Below are positions 28,199-38,624 of a stretch of DNA of 64,000 bases, piece after piece. The notes beneath the pieces are model-generated. The model made no database searches and was not told where the DNA came from. It saw nothing but the letters and a program-made list of their open reading frames with translations. Origin of the DNA: Methylophaga marina (GTDB taxonomy: Bacteria > Pseudomonadota > Gammaproteobacteria > Nitrosococcales > Methylophagaceae); contig NZ_AP027741.1 in the NCBI RefSeq assembly GCF_030296755.1, positions 2,171,475-2,235,474 on the forward strand, given 5' to 3'. A program made the position numbers and the translations under genes. Each line of letters opens with the position of its first letter. Positions within the stretch are counted from its first letter, which is position 1.

Positions 28199-28814
28199 CT
28201 GGATCATACTGACGGTCACCATGCAGAATCTCGATAAGCTGCATCGCTTGTTCTTCCATGCCTACCACTAACATATTAATTTTACCGCGGAAATAGCGAT
28301 AAAAAATCAAACTAGGAATGGCGACAGCCAGGCCGGTAGCCGTGGTAATCAAAGCTTCTGAAATACCACCTGCCAGCACTTCAGGATTGCCCACTCCGGC
28401 GGTGGTAATAACGGCGAAGACTTTAATCATGCCTAAAACCGTACCCAATAAGCCCAGTAATGGAGAAATGGCTGCGATTGTTCCCAATGTGTTGAGATTG
28501 CGCTCTAGGGCCACGGTGACATGACGTCCAATGTCCTCAATACTTTCTTTCGTTATTTCACGTGAACTGTTGCGGTTGACGAGGCCAGCAGCCAGAATCT
28601 GGCCAAGAGGGGAGTTGCTTTGCAGTGCTTTGATGCGATGTTCATCAACCTGATTAAACTTTAACCATTGCCAAATTTGGGTAATGAGCTCCTTGGGGGC
28701 AATGCGTTTCTTTTGTAGGCTCCAAAAACGTTCTGCGATGATAGCAATGGCAATGACCGAGCAGATAAATAGCGGGATCATTAACCAACCGCCTGCTTTA
28801 AACAATTCCAGCAT
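28158..28814 (-). CDS. exbB: MotA/TolQ/ExbB proton channel family protein
   Basis: The partner of ExbD. The 218-residue protein has three membrane helices (about 8-28, 110-135, 150-175). The family core LGTIAAISPLLGLLGTVLGM lies in helix 2, and the conserved ALITTATGLAVAIP in helix 3. It forms the ring through which ExbD converts proton flow into periplasmic work. It heads the exbB-exbD-msbA-lpxK-Trm112-like-kdsB run. Confidence 0.94.
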   Translation of the reverse strand: MLELFKAGGWLMIPLFICSVIAIAIIAERFWSLQKKRIAPKELITQIWQWLKFNQVDEHRIKALQSNSPLGQILAAGLVNRNSSREITKESIEDIGRHVTVALERNLNTLGTIAAISPLLGLLGTVLGMIKVFAVITTAGVGNPEVLAGGISEALITTATGLAVAIPSLIFYRYFRGKINMLVVGMEEQAMQLIEILHGDRQYDPDEEARRESITKTL

Positions 28815-28870
28815 GATGTCAGTCTCAGTTGTTTAAATGAAAATAGCGCTCATGATACGTGAAAATTGAC

Positions 28871-31116
28871 TTACTCAGTAGCTTTCGACGTCCACAATTG
28901 TTCTTGTTGTTGACGCCAGAATATTGGACTATCGCCTCTACCGAAGAGGATAGCGCCATTCAAGTCGGTTCTGAGAATGGTACTAGGAATGTTTCTGTAG
29001 CGATCAGCTACGTCAGTCACAGGAAAACCATACCGATTACGGAAACCAACAGAAAAAACAGCATACTTTGGAGATATGGACTCGATGAAATGACGGCTGG
29101 AAGATGTTTTACTACCGTGATGAGGTACAAGTAACACATCGGATTTAAGCGATTTTCCATAGCTGGATACTAATATTTGTTCGCCTTGTTTTTCAATATC
29201 ACCGGGTAATAATACTGACAGATTTTTGCCTTTTATCTGGAGGACACAGGAACGTTCATTGTCCGAGCCTGATTGATTTTGAAACGGATGCAAAATTTTA
29301 AATTCAACCTGATCCCATTGCCAGTGTTGGCCCGCGGTACAGAAGGTGGTGACTTTATGCTCTAGGGGTTGGCTGGTCATGATTTGTGTGACGTTTATAT
29401 GCTTGAGAATGCCAGATAAGCCACCGATATGATCATTGTCACCATGACTGATGATAACCATATCAACATCATCAATGTCTCGATAACGTAAAAAAGGCAC
29501 CACAACAGCTTCACCAGTATTAAAGCTCTGACTGTATTTCGGTCCTGTATCAAAGATTAGAGTGTGATGTGTTGTTTCGATGACAGAAGCCAGGCCTTGT
29601 CCGACATCTAAAACGCTGACAAAAACATCCCCCGAAGCCGGGCGGTCAGTCTTGTAAAACAAAAGAGGCATTAACAACAAGATAGCGAGATATTTTCCTG
29701 GAAAGCCCCTAGGCAACAACATGAATAAAAGAGACAGCGCCAACATGACCAGTATTGGCCAGGGATAAACTGGTGTTTGCCAGCTGGCAAATGACAAGTG
29801 ACTTAGCCAGGACAAAATAGACCAGAGACAGTTGAGTAAATAATCTGCCGCTGCTAACAATAATGATGAAAGCTTCATGCTGAGCGGCAAGAGCATCATA
29901 GCCAGGATAATCAGCGGCACAATCAATACACTCACCAGAGGGACTGCCATCAGATTGCCTATAGGGGATACGACAGATACATCGTTAAAGAAAATGATCA
30001 GTAGCGGTATCAGTGCCACAGCCATGAGGAAATGAATTTTCAGCCAGGCCAGTTTGATACCTGGGAAACGCTGAGTGCAACTCATCAAAATGATCGCAAC
30101 GGCACCAAAGGATAACCAAAACCCTGCGTTTAACACGGCAAAAGGATCAAGGAATAAAACAATCATGCAGGCGAGTGACAACACATGTGAGGGATAGAAT
30201 GCACGTTTAAAGAATACAGCTAGCATAGCCAGACTCACCATAATCAATGCACGTTGAGTGGGAATGGATAAGCCTGCCAGGCAAGCATAAAAAATAGCAG
30301 TGTACAGTCCGCCCAGTGCGCCTATTCTGTGCGCGGGGATTCGAACGGATGTCAACGGACAATAGCGCCAGAAAGCGCTTGTCAGTAAAAAACCTAAAGC
30401 GGAGGCCAGTCCGATATGCAAGCCTGAGATCGCCATCAGATGACTGGTGCCCGTGTCGCGTAATACTTGCCATTGGGTTTGATTGATATCGTCACGTTGG
30501 CCTATAGCTAAACCGAGTATTAAAGGTAATTGTTCCGCTTGAGGAATGAGTGACCGAATATGCTGTTCGAGCTCAGAGCGCCAGGCATTGATCTGCCATT
30601 GAGATGATGTGGCCAGTCGCTGATTATCTTCTGCTTTTTTTATATAACCCGTTGCGCCAATGCCTTTGCTGAATAACCATTTTTCATAATCAAAACCACC
30701 GGGATTCATCATGCCATAGGGTGGTTTGAGTTTGACAGTGAACTGCCAGTGCTCTCCAGCTTGGGGGATGTCTTCAGGTGGGTAATACCAGCTGAGTTTT
30801 ATTTTTTGGGGAGGGATGAATCTTCTGGACAAAATTCAAAACTAATATGGTGATGACCTGTCTGAGGTATGGAGGCGATAAGCCCTTGTACTTGCGTTGT
30901 TTTTGCAGGCGTGTCTGCAGCTAGTTTGTTTTGAATAGCTGATTGAGCTTGAAATGCACACCACAATAGTCCGACAATAAAACCTAAAATCCATAGTTTT
31001 CGATAATAGGCTAATGCCACGAAAAACAATAATAGTAAGCTCCCTATTACCAGAGGACTGCTTACATATAGACCAAGCAATGTGCCGAGCAAAAATGCAA
31101 TGGCAGTTTTATTCAT
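28871..31116 (-). CDS. comEC: ComEC/Rec2 DNA internalization protein, one frameshift
   Basis: The inner-membrane channel for single-stranded DNA in natural transformation. The N-terminal part has short helices and an OB-like region. The ComEC competence domain follows with many helices (including GTSHLMAISGLHIGL), and then a C-terminal metallo-beta-lactamase domain (ISHGDNDHIGGL, LLVPHHGSKTSSS). As written, two frames overlap at 30799-30832. One more base in the T6 run at 30802-30807 gives a continuous 748-residue protein (SSLPKKIKLSWYY across the join). The intact length suggests competence genes elsewhere, which cannot be seen here. Confidence 0.92.
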
Positions 31117-31160
31117 ATATCCCTATAATGACGCCCGACTTAGCATGTTACTGAGACGCT

Positions 31161-31691
31161 ATGCCTCGTAAATTCCTAAAACGCATCATGCCAGATCACA
31201 ACACGATGCGCGAACATCCACATCTGCGTAAGTTTGGTCAGCGACTAACTGAACCACGTTTATGGCATACCAATCGACGCTCTATTTCAGGTGGGGTGGC
31301 GTTAGGGCTGTTTGTTGGGTTTATGCCGATTCCTGGTCAAATGTTTATTGCAGCGGCATTAGCCATTTTATTCCGGGTGAATCTTCCTATTGCAGCGATG
31401 GGTGTTTGGATTACTAATCCTTTCACCATGGCACCTATTTTTTTCTACGCCTATAAACTCGGGGCTTGGGTATTGAGTATCCCCATGGGCGCCCCAGCTT
31501 TTAGTCTGACTTGGGAATGGTTTTCAAAAGAGTTTCTGGCCATATGGCAACCACTACTCTTAGGTTGCACAATTCTAGGACTGGTATCCGCCATAGCGGG
31601 GATTCTTTTTGTTCGAATAGGTTGGCGACTGGTTGTTATCCATACATGGACACAACGTCAGCGCCAACAAAAAGATAAATCAGGCTCCTGA
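31161..31691 (+). CDS. DUF2062 membrane protein
   Basis: A 176-residue protein with the DUF2062 pattern. A basic N-terminus with WHTNRRSISGGVALGLFVG is followed by helices at about 50-75, 88-108 and 137-162, with the conserved ITNPFTMAPIFFYAYKLG. Function is unknown. It diverges from comEC; a perfect TATAAT lies at 31124-31129, 32 bases before the start, with no clear -35. Its end overlaps convergent lolD by 12 bases. Confidence 0.85.
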   Translation: MPRKFLKRIMPDHNTMREHPHLRKFGQRLTEPRLWHTNRRSISGGVALGLFVGFMPIPGQMFIAAALAILFRVNLPIAAMGVWITNPFTMAPIFFYAYKLGAWVLSIPMGAPAFSLTWEWFSKEFLAIWQPLLLGCTILGLVSAIAGILFVRIGWRLVVIHTWTQRQRQQKDKSGS

Positions 31692-32366
31692 AGCCAGACA
31701 GCCATCAATCAATGTCAGTTGTTGATCCATTTTAGCGGCAAGCCCTGTATCGTGAGTCACGATCACCAATGCCGTGCCAAAATCTTCATTTAATTTCAGA
31801 ATCAGATCAAAAATCCCTTGAGCTGTTCGATGATCCAGATTGCCCGTTGGCTCATCCGCCAGTAAGCAGGCGGGTTCGGTGATTAATGCTCTGGCCAGGG
31901 CTGCCCGTTGGCGTTCACCACCCGATAATTCACTGGGTTTATGTTGAAAGCGATGGGCTAGTCCGACTTTATCAAGCAGTTCAGTCGCTTGTTCTTGAGC
32001 TGAGGTGGGTGACATGCCTCCAATCACTAATGGCATAGCGACATTTTCAACAGCCGTAAACTCTGGCAGCAAATGATGAAATTGATACACAAAACCCAAC
32101 TGCTGATTACGTAATCGACTTGCCGCTTTATTTTTCATGGCGTGAATATCTTGACCTTGCACCAGTACCTGGCCCTCTGTGGGGGAGTCAAGTCCACCAA
32201 GGATATGTAATAAGGTGCTTTTACCAGAACCAGAACTGCCGATAATGGCAATACGATCAGAACGGTTTACAGTCAGGTTCACATTATTCAGCACATCGGT
32301 TTTTAACTGACCATCTGTAAAAGATTTTGATAATTGGCTGGCAGATAATACTGCTTGATTAGTCAT
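31680..32366 (-). CDS. lolD: Lipoprotein-releasing ABC transporter ATPase LolD
   Basis: The ATPase of the Lol machine, which frees outer-membrane lipoproteins from the inner membrane. 228 residues from ATG 32366 (MTNQAVLSAS); an open frame further upstream is only the overlapping lolC/E sequence. Walker A is GSSGSGKSTLL, signature LSGGERQRAALARAL, Walker B CLLADEPTGNLD, plus the MacB-type LGFVYQFHHLLPEFTA Q-loop. Its start overlaps the end of the lolC/E gene by 8 bases. Confidence 0.95.
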   Translation of the reverse strand: MTNQAVLSASQLSKSFTDGQLKTDVLNNVNLTVNRSDRIAIIGSSGSGKSTLLHILGGLDSPTEGQVLVQGQDIHAMKNKAASRLRNQQLGFVYQFHHLLPEFTAVENVAMPLVIGGMSPTSAQEQATELLDKVGLAHRFQHKPSELSGGERQRAALARALITEPACLLADEPTGNLDHRTAQGIFDLILKLNEDFGTALVIVTHDTGLAAKMDQQLTLIDGCLASGA

Positions 32367-33606
32367 AACGAAGCGCCTCGGCCGGTTTAATCTGTGATGC
32401 ACGCCAGGAAGGGTAAAGCGTGGAAAGAATCGATAAGACAAAAGCCGTGATAGCAATGACGGTGACATCACTCCATTCTAGCTGTGATGGCAAACTACTG
32501 ATGTAATACACATCTGCAGGCATGAATTGATACCCGAGCAGTTTTTCTAAACTGGCGATCAAAGACTCAATATTCCAGGCCAGCAGCACGCCACCAACAA
32601 CACCCATGGCGGTACCGATTAAACCGATTAACGTGCCTTGCACCATAAAGATACCCATAACGCTGCGTGGACTCATACCCAAGGTACGCAATATAGCGAT
32701 ATCAGATTGTTTGTCGGTGACCATCATCACTAAGGTCGATACGATATTAAATGCTGCTACTGCCACGATAAGCATCAGGATGACAAACATCACTGTTTTT
32801 TCTGTTTTTAGGGCGCGGAAAAAATTGGCGTGCTGGAATGTCCAGTCAGCAGCTCGATAATTAACGGGAACATCCTGCATGACTTTGCGAAGTAGTTGTG
32901 GTGCCTTGAAGACATCATCAAACTTTAAGCGTAAGCCAGTGACGCGATCGGGAATTTTGAATAATTTAGCGGCATCGTTGATATTCATCACGGCTAGACC
33001 GCTGTCATATTCATACATACCTATTTCAAAAATACCGACAACGGTTAAACGTTTAAGACGAGGAATCACGCCTGCGGGTGTGGGACTAACGTGTGGTGTG
33101 ATCATGGTGATTTTGTCACCGGTTGTCACGCCCATAGCGGAAGCTAAATCTTTACCTAAGACAATGCCAAAGCTACCGTCAGTTAAATCAGCTAATTTGC
33201 CTTGAATGATTTTCTCACCAATCGTAGAAACACTTTGTTCCATATCGGCATCAATACCGCGAACCAGCGTGCCTCTGACACGGCTTCCCTGACTGAGCAT
33301 GGCCTGACCCTCTACAAATGGAGCTGAGGCAATCACGTCGGGATCATGCTTAATTAAATCCTGTAAATCTGGCCAGTCTCTCAGCGTGCCATCCTCGCCA
33401 GTGATGAACGCATGTGAGGTCATACCGAGAATGCGATCTTTCAGTTCTTTTTCAAACCCATTCATGACAGACAGCACGGTGATGAGAGCGGCTACACCTA
33501 ATGCCACACCGAGCATGGAGGTTAATGAAATAAAAGAAATGAAGTGATTACGACGTTTGGCGCGTGTATAACGCATGCCGATATAGAGACTGAGCGGTCT
33601 GAACAT
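32359..33606 (-). CDS. lolC: LolC/LolE family lipoprotein-releasing permease
   Basis: The membrane subunit paired with LolD. The 415-residue protein has one N-terminal helix (about 25-48, ISLTSMLGVALGVAALITVLSVMNG), a large periplasmic domain (50-265), and three C-terminal helices (about 270-295, 315-350, 378-400) with the FtsX-like LRTLGMSPRSVMGIF. Only one lolC/E gene is present beside lolD. Bacteria with a single copy carry a LolF-type permease combining both roles, so the symbol lolC is a family label. A terminator separates it from rpiA upstream. Confidence 0.92.
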   Translation of the reverse strand: MFRPLSLYIGMRYTRAKRRNHFISFISLTSMLGVALGVAALITVLSVMNGFEKELKDRILGMTSHAFITGEDGTLRDWPDLQDLIKHDPDVIASAPFVEGQAMLSQGSRVRGTLVRGIDADMEQSVSTIGEKIIQGKLADLTDGSFGIVLGKDLASAMGVTTGDKITMITPHVSPTPAGVIPRLKRLTVVGIFEIGMYEYDSGLAVMNINDAAKLFKIPDRVTGLRLKFDDVFKAPQLLRKVMQDVPVNYRAADWTFQHANFFRALKTEKTVMFVILMLIVAVAAFNIVSTLVMMVTDKQSDIAILRTLGMSPRSVMGIFMVQGTLIGLIGTAMGVVGGVLLAWNIESLIASLEKLLGYQFMPADVYYISSLPSQLEWSDVTVIAITAFVLSILSTLYPSWRASQIKPAEALRYD

Positions 33607-33634
33607 AATGTCGCCAATAGTGATGAGAGAGAAA

Positions 33635-33659
33635 ACTGATCCTGCTAAGCAGGATCAGT
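33635..33659 (-). terminator. Terminator after rpiA
   Basis: An 11-base-pair perfect stem, ACTGATCCTGC (33635-33645) with GCAGGATCAGT (33649-33659), loop of 3, followed on the minus strand by TTTTC. It lies between the rpiA stop and the lolC/E start, so it ends the rpiA transcript. Confidence 0.85.
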
Positions 33660-33673
33660 CCATGTTTCGCCTT

Positions 33674-34339
33674 TTATGATTTCGCGAAGACGGTTTTGGT
33701 TCCTTCTGGTGAACCCAGTAACAGGACATCTGCTGGGCGCATCGCAAATAAACCGTTGGTGACTACACCGACGATATCATTCAGTGTTTTTTCTAATTTA
33801 ATAGGTTCCATGATATCTAAACCATGAACATCCAGAATTACGTTGCCATTATCTGTGATCACACCTTCACGATAGACAGGTTGACCACCCAGCTTGACGA
33901 TTTCACGAGCAACGTAGCTGCGTGCCATTGGAATGACTTCCACAGGAAGAGGGAATTTACCCAGAACGTCGACAAGTTTAGATGCATCAGCAATACAAAC
34001 AAATTGTTTACTGGCTGCGGCAATGATTTTTTCACGTGTCAGCGCACCGCCACCACCTTTGACCAATTCGAGTAAGTGGTTAGACTCGTCTGCGCCATCG
34101 ACATACACTTCGATGTCGTTGCAATCATTTAAATCAAATACTTTGATGCCATTCGCTTCTAATTTTTGTGTTGAGGCTTCTGAGCTTGATACTGCGCCTT
34201 CAATACGATCTTTGATGGTGGCCAGCGCATCAATGAAGTGATTCACGGTAGAGCCTGTGCCAACACCGACAATTCCGTTACCTTTGATGTACTCAAGCGC
34301 TGCCCACGCAGCTTGTTTTTTCATTTCATCAGCATTCAT
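33674..34339 (-). CDS. rpiA: Ribose-5-phosphate isomerase A
   Basis: Interconverts ribose 5-phosphate and ribulose 5-phosphate in the pentose phosphate route. 221 residues from ATG 34339 ([12 protein letters not shown]), which has AGGA 8 bases upstream; a seven-residue longer start at 34360 lacks this. The phosphate loop [13 protein letters not shown] is at about 28-40, with DGADE near 84-88 and [11 protein letters not shown] near 97-107. It diverges from ilvA and is followed by a terminator. Confidence 0.97.
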   Translation of the reverse strand: MNADEMKKQAAWAALEYIKGNGIVGVGTGSTVNHFIDALATIKDRIEGAVSSSEASTQKLEANGIKVFDLNDCNDIEVYVDGADESNHLLELVKGGGGALTREKIIAAASKQFVCIADASKLVDVLGKFPLPVEVIPMARSYVAREIVKLGGQPVYREGVITDNGNVILDVHGLDIMEPIKLEKTLNDIVGVVTNGLFAMRPADVLLLGSPEGTKTVFAKS

Positions 34340-34501
34340 ATGCAGCTTCCTTTGTTTCAATACACTTAAAAATTATCCCGGCAATTATAGAGATAAATGG
34401 CGGTCAATGGTAACGTAAGCGATTGCTTAGAAAATGATGACAGGATTTAGCTGTTGATCACTGAGTCTTTTTTTCAACATAACTGACTGATTTGGGCTGA
34501 A

Positions 34502-36016
34502 ATGCTGACTGGATACGTAGAAAAAATTCTTAAAGCGCGCGTTTATGATGTGGCAAATGAGACACCTCTTGAGGTTATGCCTCGTTTATCGAAGAGATTA
34601 AGCAACACGATTTTGCTTAAACGAGAAGATCTTCAACCGGTTTTTTCATTTAAATTACGCGGCGCTTACAATCGTATGAGTCAGTTATCTGCTGATGAGC
34701 GAGAACGTGGCGTTGTTTGTGCCTCAGCGGGCAATCATGCGCAAGGCGTAGCGCTGGCAGCGAATAAAATGAATATTCCTGCTTTGATTGTCATGCCCAA
34801 AACTACACCACCTATCAAGGTGGAGTCGGTGCGGGCTTATGGTGCGGAAATTAAACTGCACGGCAATAGTTATGACGATGCCAGTGCTTATGCCTTATCC
34901 GTTGCTGAGAAAGATGGTCGCACTTTTATTCACCCTTATGATGATCCTGAAGTCATTGCTGGACAAGGCACGATTGCGATGGAGATTATCCGTCAACACC
35001 CTGATCCTATTCATGCCGTATTTGTGCCTGTCGGTGGCGGTGGATTGATATCCGGTGTGTCGGCTTATATCAAGGCATTCTGGCCAGACATTAAAATCGT
35101 TGCGGTTGAACCGGCCGATGCAGCTAGCCTGAAAGCGGCGCTGGAGGCGGATGAGCGTGTCAAACTGGATCAAGTCGGATTGTTTGCTGATGGCACGGCG
35201 GTCAGACAAATTGGTGTCGAACCTTTCAGAATCTGTCGTGAAACAGTGGATGAGGTCGTGACTGTCAGTAGTGATGAGTTATGTGCAGCCATTATGGATA
35301 TCTTTCAGGACACGCGCTCTATTGCTGAGCCATCTGGCGCACTCGCCGTGGCTGGCGTGAAGAAATACTTAGCCAACAACCCAATGGAAAATCAGCAACT
35401 CGTTGCCATCAATAGTGGTGCCAATATTAATTTTGATCGTCTACGTCATGTTGCTGAACGCTCTGAAATTGGTGAGCGTCGAGAAGTCTTGTTTGCCACT
35501 AAAATTGATGAACAACCAGGCAGCTTCCAAAAATTCTGTAAAACACTGGGTGAACGAGGGATTACCGAATTTAATTATCGTTACGCTGATGACAAACAAG
35601 CTCAGGTTTTTGTTGGTGTCAGAATGAACGGCCAGGAAGAAGAACGCCAACAATTATTTTCTCAGCTGGATCAAGCTGGGTATGACTGGGTTGATTTCAC
35701 CGATAATGAAACTGCCAAGTTACATGTACGTTATATGGTCGGTGGTCATGCCCCTCAGGTAGATAATGAACGTCTAATTCGTTTTGAATTTCCAGAGCGC
35801 CCTGGCGCCTTACTACGGTTTCTAACGCGCATTGGTCAGCGCTGGAATATCAGCCTTTTCCATTACCGTAATCATGGGGCTGATTATGGTCGTGTGCTGG
35901 TGGGCATTCAGGTGGGTGATGATTATAAACAGGAGTTCCAAATCTTTTTGGATACGCTTGGATACACTTACTGGGAAGAGACCGACAATCCTGCTTACGA
36001 TCTGTTTCTGAAGTAA
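34502..36016 (+). CDS. ilvA: Threonine ammonia-lyase, biosynthetic
   Basis: Converts threonine to 2-oxobutanoate, the first step to isoleucine. The 504-residue protein is the full regulated form. The PLP-dependent fold (1-325) has the Schiff-base lysine K51 in SFKLRGAYN, the SAGNHAQGVA loop and the phosphate-binding VGGGGLISG. Two ACT-like regulatory domains follow (about 330-415 and 425-500), where isoleucine inhibits and valine activates in this family. No leader peptide is seen in the 141 bases before it. It ends at a strong bidirectional hairpin. Confidence 0.97.
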   Translation: MLTGYVEKILKARVYDVANETPLEVMPRLSKRLSNTILLKREDLQPVFSFKLRGAYNRMSQLSADERERGVVCASAGNHAQGVALAANKMNIPALIVMPKTTPPIKVESVRAYGAEIKLHGNSYDDASAYALSVAEKDGRTFIHPYDDPEVIAGQGTIAMEIIRQHPDPIHAVFVPVGGGGLISGVSAYIKAFWPDIKIVAVEPADAASLKAALEADERVKLDQVGLFADGTAVRQIGVEPFRICRETVDEVVTVSSDELCAAIMDIFQDTRSIAEPSGALAVAGVKKYLANNPMENQQLVAINSGANINFDRLRHVAERSEIGERREVLFATKIDEQPGSFQKFCKTLGERGITEFNYRYADDKQAQVFVGVRMNGQEEERQQLFSQLDQAGYDWVDFTDNETAKLHVRYMVGGHAPQVDNERLIRFEFPERPGALLRFLTRIGQRWNISLFHYRNHGADYGRVLVGIQVGDDYKQEFQIFLDTLGYTYWEETDNPAYDLFLK

Positions 36017-36022
36017 TAAGAC

Positions 36023-36054
36023 AGCCACGGCAGTCATTTTATGCTGCCGTGGCT
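36023..36054. terminator. Bidirectional terminator between ilvA and the SIMPL gene
   Basis: An 11-base-pair perfect stem, AGCCACGGCAG (36023-36033) with CTGCCGTGGCT (36044-36054), loop of 10. It sits 6 bases after ilvA and 7 bases from the end of the convergent SIMPL gene. The T-runs on both sides are short. Confidence 0.75.
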
Positions 36055-36061
36055 TTGGGCT

Positions 36062-36751
36062 TTATTGATTGAGTTTGATACTGCCGCGAATGTTCACTGA
36101 AATTTCGTTACTGCCGCCGGCTAATGCAGCTGGTGCAGCTTTGACTCTCATATCCGCTGACATCATATTGGCGCGTTCCATCATTGGCATTGGGGTAAAT
36201 GAATTACCATCAATGGATATGGACACAATTTCATAACCACTGCGATCAAATTCAGTGCTGATGAGTTGTGCTTTATCTTTGAATTTGCTGATAGCTTGTT
36301 TAAGTAAATCTGTTTTGACTTTTTCAGCACGATCGTCTGAGACCATAAACTGCATAGATTGAATATTGGCTAGTGTATTGATGTCCGCAATAAACTGACT
36401 CATTTGATCAAACTGGCGGGTTTCAAGCGTCAATTGCTGACTAACGCGCCAGCTGGCAATTTTGCCCTCATCATAAACGGGCTGCGTGGTGTAATTGGAT
36501 GTTTCAGCTTGAATCGCATTGAAGTTTTTCACCGCATCCAGAACCAGCGCTGTTTTTTTGTTGACCATATCAGTTAATTTGGCAGGGTCTTTTCCTTGTT
36601 CAAATACTTGTAAACGCGTAATTAGTTCGTCATTTTCAACATCCATGCTGGCGCTGGTATCGAGTGAGACTATACCCATTTGAGCAAGGTCTTCAGCAAA
36701 AGTGAGGGGGCTGATGGCTAAAAGCGAAATAAATGCCAAAGTGTGTTTCAT
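36062..36751 (-). CDS. SIMPL (DUF541) domain periplasmic protein
   Basis: A 229-residue exported protein: signal peptide at 1-19 (MKHTLAFIS, core, TFA then EDL). The SIMPL domain follows, with regular alternating strands and helices and the typical closing GYEIVSISIDGNSFTPMP region. Bacterial relatives are periplasmic or outer-membrane proteins linked to oxidative-stress defence, and BP26 of Brucella forms channels. It is a single gene, converging on ilvA and diverging from pgl. Confidence 0.88.
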   Translation of the reverse strand: MKHTLAFISLLAISPLTFAEDLAQMGIVSLDTSASMDVENDELITRLQVFEQGKDPAKLTDMVNKKTALVLDAVKNFNAIQAETSNYTTQPVYDEGKIASWRVSQQLTLETRQFDQMSQFIADINTLANIQSMQFMVSDDRAEKVKTDLLKQAISKFKDKAQLISTEFDRSGYEIVSISIDGNSFTPMPMMERANMMSADMRVKAAPAALAGGSNEISVNIRGSIKLNQ

Positions 36752-36921
36752 AGGTCCTTCCTTAATTGAATAAAAATGCTGCGTCTTTTAAGACTAGCTC
36801 AAAAGCGTTAAGTTTTGATATATCATGCTGGCAATAATCAGTCGAAATTGATGGTGACGTTGTATAAAACTCACCGTTTGTATTTCAGCATAGTTTACAT
36901 AATCAAAAATTGAGGAACACA

Positions 36922-37629
36922 ATGAAAGCAGAACAAAAAATCCTGCCTGATGCGACGAGTTTAATTAAAGCAGCCGCAGAACATTTTGTCAGTACAGCTC
37001 GATCAGCGATTGCAAAAAGAGGTGTTTTTTATGTGGCCTTGGCGGGTGGTTCAACACCTAAAGGCTTGTATGAAAAATTAGCTACCTCACCTTATTTAGA
37101 ACAGATTGACTGGGCTAGGGTACATTTGTTTTTTGGTGATGAGCGTTGTGTTCCCGCTACTCACGATGACAGCAATTTTAAAATGGCGCGTCAGGCCATG
37201 ATCGATTTAATTCCTATTCCAACAGAGAATGTGCATCGCATGCCAACTGAGAGTGGGGATGCGGCTGATGTCGCTGTTCGTTATGCCGATACTATGAAAT
37301 TTGTGATGAAAGATGCACCATTTGATTTAGTGCTGCTCGGATTGGGGCCTGATGGACATATTGCATCCTTATTTCCAGACACGCCTGCTTTAGATGTGAC
37401 GGATACACTTACCACTCATCTTTATGTTGAGAAATTTGACTCATGGCGTGTGACTATCACCTATCCTGTTATTAATGCCGCACGTCAGGTGATTGTTTTC
37501 ATCGCAGGAGAAGCAAAAGCGGCTATCGTAAGTGATATTACCAGCGATGCTGTATCAGGCTTACCTGTTCAGCGTTTGGCGCCTCAACACGATTATTATT
37601 GGTTTATGGATCAGGCGGCTGCAGGTTAG
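36922..37629 (+). CDS. pgl: 6-phosphogluconolactonase
   Basis: Hydrolyses 6-phosphoglucono-lactone to 6-phosphogluconate. 235 residues from ATG 36922, preceded by GAGGAA; a 4-residue longer start exists. It has the glucosamine/galactosamine isomerase-like fold with YVALAGGSTPKGLY near 30-43, FFGDERCVP near 68-76, and LLGLGPDGHIASLFP near 138-152 carrying the catalytic His. glk follows after 5 bases. zwf and edd, its usual partners, are not in the window. Confidence 0.95.
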   Translation: MKAEQKILPDATSLIKAAAEHFVSTARSAIAKRGVFYVALAGGSTPKGLYEKLATSPYLEQIDWARVHLFFGDERCVPATHDDSNFKMARQAMIDLIPIPTENVHRMPTESGDAADVAVRYADTMKFVMKDAPFDLVLLGLGPDGHIASLFPDTPALDVTDTLTTHLYVEKFDSWRVTITYPVINAARQVIVFIAGEAKAAIVSDITSDAVSGLPVQRLAPQHDYYWFMDQAAAG

Positions 37630-37634
37630 TAACC

Positions 37635-38621
37635 ATGACACATGTGCTGGCTGTCGATGTAGGTGGGACTAAAACGCTATTTGAGTTATCCGATGCAAAT
37701 GGCCAAGTGACCCATAAGCTGAAATTAGACAGTCAGCGCTTTGATACCTTCGATGCCATCCTGACGGCATTTATTGAACAGCTTCCTCAGTCGTGTGTTA
37801 TCAACATTGCTTGTGTCGCACTGGCGGGTCCGGTGAGTGGACAATATGGCCAAGTCACTAAGTTGCCCTGGAAGTTAGATGCCCGTGTCATTGAAAAGCA
37901 GTTTTCAATTGAAAGGGTCATACTTTGTAACGATTTCGAAGCAGTGGGTTATGGTATTGCGGGTTTAGCTGATAGCGAGGTTGAGACGTTACAAGCGGGG
38001 GAACCGAATCAGTCATATCCCCGTGTTGTATTAGGTGCTGGTACCGGATTAGGACAAGCTATTTTGATTCCGCAGGAGAATCAGTGGCAAGTTTTTGCAA
38101 CAGAAGGCGGGCATGTTGATTTTGCCCCCTTAGATCGAACCCAACAGCTTTTCCTGGAGCATCTCCAGCAGCGACATGGTCATGTTTCTTATGATCGTAT
38201 TGTTTGTGGAAGCGGGCTTGTCAGTCTCTATCATTTCCTACGGGACTATAAGCAAATTGATGAAAATAACGCGTTACGTCTGGCGATGGTAAACGGTGAT
38301 GCCGCATCGGCTATCAGCCAGTTCGCCATAGAAAAGAATGATATTTTGGCAAATGAAGCCTTAGATATGTTCGTACGTATTTACGCTGCTCAAGCTGGTA
38401 ATTTAGCGCTGACCACATTGGCTCGAGGGGGCGTTTATCTGGTGGGTAATATTTTGCTGAAAAATATTGCCAAGTTCAGGTCGCCGTCATTTATCAACAG
38501 TTTTGTTGAAAAAGGCCGCATGACAATGTTGATGGAGCAGATACCGGTTCATATCGTGCTTGATGACGAAGTCGGGCTAAAAGGTGCTCGCTTCTTAGCA
38601 CAAAAAGCCATGTATAATTAA
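37635..38621 (+). CDS. glk: Glucokinase
   Basis: ATP-dependent glucose phosphorylation. 328 residues from ATG 37635, of the E. coli Glk family rather than the ROK type. The phosphate-1 loop AVDVGGTKT is at 5-13, the substrate Asp in CNDFEAVGYGI near 98-108, and LGAGTGLGQAIL near 135-146 with TEGGHVDFAP following. It is 5 bases after pgl and 3 bases before apaG, so the three genes are probably one transcript feeding glucose into 6-phosphogluconate metabolism. Confidence 0.95.
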   Translation: MTHVLAVDVGGTKTLFELSDANGQVTHKLKLDSQRFDTFDAILTAFIEQLPQSCVINIACVALAGPVSGQYGQVTKLPWKLDARVIEKQFSIERVILCNDFEAVGYGIAGLADSEVETLQAGEPNQSYPRVVLGAGTGLGQAILIPQENQWQVFATEGGHVDFAPLDRTQQLFLEHLQQRHGHVSYDRIVCGSGLVSLYHFLRDYKQIDENNALRLAMVNGDAASAISQFAIEKNDILANEALDMFVRIYAAQAGNLALTTLARGGVYLVGNILLKNIAKFRSPSFINSFVEKGRMTMLMEQIPVHIVLDDEVGLKGARFLAQKAMYN

Positions 38622-38624
38622 CAT

